This document shows positions 5,640-8,448 of a stretch of 8,448 bases of DNA, in pieces. Within the stretch, counting starts at the first letter, position 1; each line of letters opens with the position of its first letter. Made by a program: the position numbers and the translations under genes. This DNA comes from an uncultured Flavobacteriales bacterium. GTDB lineage: Bacteria; Bacteroidota; Bacteroidia; Palsa-965. The notes beneath the pieces are model-generated. The model made no database searches, had not been told where the DNA came from, and was given only the letters and a program-made list of their open reading frames with translations. The stretch is from the NCBI GenBank assembly GCA_946478675.1, contig CAMLEF010000201.1, forward strand, positions 1-8,448. Direction: 5' to 3'.

Positions 5640-6417
5640 AGCACAGACCAACAATTTCATTCCTGAAACCGGCATCATTCTCGGAACGGGCCTTGGCGGT
5701 CTCGTGCATGAAATCGAAGCCGAATTTGTGCTCCCGTACGAAACGATTCCCGATTTCCCGGTGTCGACGGTGGAAGGCCATTCCGGCAAGCTCATCTTCG
5801 GAAAGCTCTCCGGCAAAAACGTTGTAGCGATGCAGGGCCGCTTTCACTTTTACGAAGGCTATACGATGCAGCAGGTCGTTTATCCCGTTCGCGTGATGAA
5901 GCTGCTCGGCATCCAGCGCCTGTTCGTTTCCAATGCAAGCGGCGGCGTCAACCCCGCGTTCGAGATCGGCGACCTCATGATCCAGACCGATCACATCAAC
6001 CTGTTCCCGGCGAACCCGCTCATCGGCCCCAACGACAAACGCTTCGGCCCGCGCTTCCCCGACATGAGCGAACCGTATGATCATGCGATGATCGCGATGG
6101 CGAAAAAGCTCGGCCGCGAAATGGACATTAAACTGCAGGAAGGCGTGTACGTCGGTCTCAGCGGCCCCACGTTCGAAACGCCGGCCGAATACAAATACGT
6201 TCGCGTCATTGGCGGCGATACGGTCGGTATGAGCACCGTACCGGAAGTGATTGCCGCACGCCACATGAGTGTCCCGGTATTCGCGATGTCCGTCATCACC
6301 GACCTCGGCGTTCCCGGCAAGATCGTGGAAGTAACGCATGAAGACGTGCAGCGCGTGGCGCAGGTCGCCGAGAAGAAAATGACGCGGCTGATGAAAGAGA
6401 TGATCGCGCGACTGTAA
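5602..6417 (+). CDS. punA: Purine nucleoside phosphorylase, trimeric (PNP/MTAP) type
   Basis: The enzyme splits purine nucleosides with phosphate into free base and (deoxy)ribose 1-phosphate in the cytoplasm, for purine salvage. The 271-residue length fits the trimeric family. Motifs in order: the phosphate loop GTGLGGL (28-34); EGHSGKL with H60; [11 protein letters not shown] with R80 and H82; VSNASGGVN with N111; [10 protein letters not shown] with E192, which contacts the base; VGMSTVPEV with M210 and S211; VITDLG with D234; and THEDV with H246. D234 falls where human PNP has Asn243, so base choice may extend to 6-aminopurines. The start is ATG 5602, because the native N terminus ([13 protein letters not shown]) begins there. 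The frame open upstream only reads through lpxK. It overlaps lpxK by 38 bases, and the next gene follows after 9 bases. Confidence 0.95.
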   Translation: MFDRIQSTANHIKAQTNNFIPETGIILGTGLGGLVHEIEAEFVLPYETIPDFPVSTVEGHSGKLIFGKLSGKNVVAMQGRFHFYEGYTMQQVVYPVRVMKLLGIQRLFVSNASGGVNPAFEIGDLMIQTDHINLFPANPLIGPNDKRFGPRFPDMSEPYDHAMIAMAKKLGREMDIKLQEGVYVGLSGPTFETPAEYKYVRVIGGDTVGMSTVPEVIAARHMSVPVFAMSVITDLGVPGKIVEVTHEDVQRVAQVAEKKMTRLMKEMIARL

Positions 6418-6426
6418 TTTACGCTC

Positions 6427-6861
6427 GTGAAAAACAAGCTGGCGCTGACGTTGCTGTTCATCGCATCGGGATTCGTTCCGCTGTACGAGCGCATCTATTT
6501 CACCTCTTCAGCAAAAGCAACTATTGCCTTCGAAGAAACAGTCGCCGTCTTCCCGGATTTCTTTCGCACACTTTTTTCGCCTGTCGATTCCGACGTGGTG
6601 ATCAGCCTGCTCTATTTCGCGATCGCCGGATTTTTCCTGTTCAGTCTCTGGCGAAAAAAACCGGCCGCCGCTTACACGCAAACCTTCACCGTCATCCTGC
6701 TGAATGCGTTTGCGCTCATCTACCTGCTGCGCCCGCTGAATAATGCCGATTCAAACATAACGATCGTCACCGGCGCAGGTTATTACGTGTATTGCGCACT
6801 GCTGCTGGCGTTCGACGCGTTGTGCTTTCTGCATTTCAAGAAACAAGCAAAAGCTGTTTAA
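6427..6861 (+). CDS. Hypothetical four-helix membrane protein
   Basis: GTG 6427 opens a 144-residue, strongly hydrophobic protein with four likely membrane helices: about 5-20 (LALTLLFIASGFVPLY), 57-75 (VVISLLYFAIAGFFLFSLW), 86-102 (TFTVILLNAFALIYLLR) and 117-135 (GAGYYVYCALLLAFDALCF). The short loops are basic (WRKKPA, HFKKQAKAV), which suggests that both ends and the middle loop face the cytoplasm. The segment between helices 1 and 2 (21-56) would lie outside. I do not recognise a family. The start lies 9 bases after the phosphorylase stop, so it is the third gene of the lpxK transcript. No ATG occurs near, and GTG gives a natural MKNKLAL beginning. No clear terminator follows. Confidence 0.75.
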   Translation: MKNKLALTLLFIASGFVPLYERIYFTSSAKATIAFEETVAVFPDFFRTLFSPVDSDVVISLLYFAIAGFFLFSLWRKKPAAAYTQTFTVILLNAFALIYLLRPLNNADSNITIVTGAGYYVYCALLLAFDALCFLHFKKQAKAV

Positions 6862-6887
6862 GCAGCAAAAGAAGTTTCAAGAAAAAA

Positions 6888-6905
6888 AATCCGCGCAATC
6901 CGTGG
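6888..6905 (+). repeat. Short imperfect tandem repeat in the spacer
   Basis: AATCCGCGC and AATCCGTGG stand next to each other (7 of 9 identical) after an A-run at 6882-6889. The sequence resembles the AATCCGCG/AATCCGTGG intergenic repeats that I recall from Bacteroidota, but with only one pair here it could be chance. Confidence 0.3.
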
Positions 6906-6950
6906 CAACATTCCCTTTCTGCCGCAGACCATCGTATTCCTGCCACTTGC

Positions 6951-6991
6951 AAATTGGTAATTCGTAAATTCGTTACAGTGTGCGTAATTCG
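6951..6991 (+). repeat. Degenerate TAATTCG-type repeat before the secreted-protein gene
   Basis: GGTAATTCGTAAATTCGTTAC (positions 6956 onward) is followed at 6983-6991 by GTAATTCGC, giving three TAATTCG/TAAATTCG units within about 35 bases. TAAATTCG (6965-6972) also matches the -7 consensus at all but one fixed position, 40 bases before ATG 7013, so part of this may be promoter rather than repeat. Confidence 0.35.
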
Positions 6992-7012
6992 CATTGCACG
7001 AAATTTATTCCC

Positions 7013-8425
7013 ATGAAAAAACTGTTACCCGCTCTTCTCTTCCTGCTGCCCGCTTTTGCCTCCGCAGAAAATTATCCTTCGCAGAACATCACGATGCTCG
7101 GCCACTGGCAGGATCCGTCGCAGCCCGCCGAACCGTATTACGGCATCAAGTACCAATCCGTTTGGGGCTGGTACCAGGCGAGCACGAACCGTGAGTACGC
7201 CATCATCGGATCTTCCACCGGCACCGATTTCATCGACGTAACGAATCCTTCCGCGCCGGTGCATTGCGATTACATTCCCGCCACGCACGGCAACCTGATC
7301 TGGCACGAGATCAAAACGTACCAGAACTATTGCTACATCGTGAGCGACGACGCCGCGCCGAATTCCTTCATCATCGCGGATATGTCGTACCTGCCCGACT
7401 CCGTGCACATCGTGCGCAACGACAACACCATCTTCGAGCGTTGCCACACCATCTTCATCGACGGCGACAAGCTCTACGGCGGCAGTGTCACGAAAGCCAA
7501 CAACACGTATTACTCGATGGCCGTGTACGATCTCTCCGTCGATCCGACCACGCCCACGCTCATCCGCGCGCTCAACCAGGATTACAGCACGCCTTCCACC
7601 GTGCACGACATGTTCGTGAAGAACGACACCGTGTATGCTTCCGGCGCGTATGACGGATTGTACATCTATCGCTTCGACAACGGCAATACGAATCACTTCC
7701 TGCAGCTCGGCGCGTTGCAGAATTATCCCGAGCAGGGCTACAATCACAGCAGCTATCTCACGCCCGACGGCAACACGCTCATCTTCATGGACGAAGTTCC
7801 CGACGGCAAAGGCATCAAGTCGCTCGACGTTTCCGATTTCTCGAACATGTCGGTGAACCAGGTGTTCCGCTCCAACACCGGCAACACGCCGCACAACCCG
7901 TACATCCTCGGCAGCTGGACGCTCATCTGCGCCAACTACACCGACGGCGTGCAGATCTTCGACATTTCGAATCCCACGAACATCGTCCGCACCGGCTACT
8001 TCGACTGCGACACGGTCATCAACTACCCGAACTACACGCAGGCGTACCACGGATGCTGGGCCGTGTACCAGGATCTGCCGAGCGGTCATCTCTTGGCAAG
8101 TGATATGCAGAACGGCCTCTACATCCTCGACATTTCGCAGGCTATTCCGGTTGGCATAAAACCAATGAGCGCATCCGTTTCCATGAGCGCTTTCCCGAAC
8201 CCGTTCAGCAAAAACTGTTTCGTCAACCTCTCGCTCGACCAAGCGCAGGAGATCACGTACAGCGTGTACGACAACAGCGGCCGACTCGTGCTCGAAGAAA
8301 AACAACCGATGCCTGCCGGAAATTCATTGCTGGAAATTGAATCGGAAGCATTCGCCCCGGGAATGTATTCGGTGAAAATCGAAGGCGAAACGATCCATGG
8401 AACTTCACGATTAGTGAAAGAATAA
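7013..8425 (+). CDS. Secreted seven-repeat beta-propeller (choice-of-anchor B type) with T9SS sorting domain
   Basis: The 470-residue protein begins with a Sec signal peptide (MKKLLPALLFLLPAFASA, likely cut after residue 18). The body (about 25-378) has seven LVIVD-like repeats, each ending in a strand and turn such as DFIDVTNPS (72-80), VYDLSVD (171-177), LDVSDFS (271-277), IFDISNP (315-321) or LYILDIS (369-375). This predicts a seven-bladed propeller, as in choice-of-anchor B proteins. Six repeats start with His at the equivalent place (98, 145, 198, 245, 294, 346) and the first has Trp51. The C terminus (about 390-470) is a T9SS type A domain: PNPF at 395-398, YDNSGRLVLEE, then APGMYSVKIEG and a final Lys-rich end. 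It should pass through type IX secretion to the cell surface or medium. ATG 7013 is chosen because the signal peptide begins there. A substrate is unknown. Confidence 0.9.
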   Translation: MKKLLPALLFLLPAFASAENYPSQNITMLGHWQDPSQPAEPYYGIKYQSVWGWYQASTNREYAIIGSSTGTDFIDVTNPSAPVHCDYIPATHGNLIWHEIKTYQNYCYIVSDDAAPNSFIIADMSYLPDSVHIVRNDNTIFERCHTIFIDGDKLYGGSVTKANNTYYSMAVYDLSVDPTTPTLIRALNQDYSTPSTVHDMFVKNDTVYASGAYDGLYIYRFDNGNTNHFLQLGALQNYPEQGYNHSSYLTPDGNTLIFMDEVPDGKGIKSLDVSDFSNMSVNQVFRSNTGNTPHNPYILGSWTLICANYTDGVQIFDISNPTNIVRTGYFDCDTVINYPNYTQAYHGCWAVYQDLPSGHLLASDMQNGLYILDISQAIPVGIKPMSASVSMSAFPNPFSKNCFVNLSLDQAQEITYSVYDNSGRLVLEEKQPMPAGNSLLEIESEAFAPGMYSVKIEGETIHGTSRLVKE

Positions 8426-8448
8426 TCAGGGCGTGTGGTGAAGGAAAA

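Noticed and set aside
7025..8305. 426-codon open frame on the minus strand
   Set aside because: It is antisense to the propeller gene and has a Val/Arg/Ala/His-heavy composition typical of a mirrored GC-rich frame. The plus-strand product has a signal peptide, repeats and a sorting domain.
1..8448. CRISPR arrays, tRNA or rRNA genes, insertion sequences, phage genes
   Set aside because: By eye I found no regularly spaced repeats, tRNA T-arm signatures with matching stems, or transposase/integrase motifs in any long frame.

Overview
The window looks like chromosomal DNA from a Gram-negative member of the Bacteroidota. Four things point there: a secreted protein ending in a type IX secretion (Por/T9SS type A) C-terminal domain; a lipid A kinase (lpxK); TAnnTTTG-type -7 promoter boxes placed only a few bases before ATG codons; and few recognisable Shine-Dalgarno sites. 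G+C seems moderate, a little over half by eye. I cannot name a genus.

Left part (1-1185): the 3' end of a DUF985 cupin gene enters from the left. It is followed closely by a small reading frame that looks like one gene split by a single-base frameshift (475-809). A 376-base stretch without a gene follows. It holds a hairpin, a strong intrinsic terminator with no obvious gene in front of it, and one copy of a CTCTGCG dispersed repeat.

Middle left (1186-1755): a small His-rich and Cys-rich single-span membrane protein with its own terminator, then a second, palindromic copy of the CTCTGCG repeat, then the terminator of the minus-strand operon.

Middle (1756-4416, minus strand): read in the direction of transcription, a signal-peptide beta-barrel-like protein, a Nif3/DUF34 dinuclear-metal protein and a coiled-coil/C4 zinc-ribbon protein. 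All three overlap end to end. The Nif3 gene also carries its own -7 box inside the tail of the barrel gene.

Right part (4542-8425, plus strand): lpxK (lipid A 4'-kinase) overlaps a trimeric-type purine nucleoside phosphorylase, followed by a four-helix membrane protein of unknown function. After a repeat-bearing spacer comes a secreted seven-repeat beta-propeller (choice-of-anchor B type) with a T9SS sorting domain. In this propeller six of the seven repeats begin with a His at the same position.

Most of the window is housekeeping and envelope biology: lipid A, purine salvage, metal proteins and secretion. I found no CRISPR array, transposase, phage gene, tRNA or rRNA. The points most worth a second look are the His ring of the propeller, the terminator-ended transcript candidate near 905-1009, the paired repeats around the His/Cys-rich gene, the frameshifted small gene, and Asp replacing Asn in the base-binding site of the phosphorylase.
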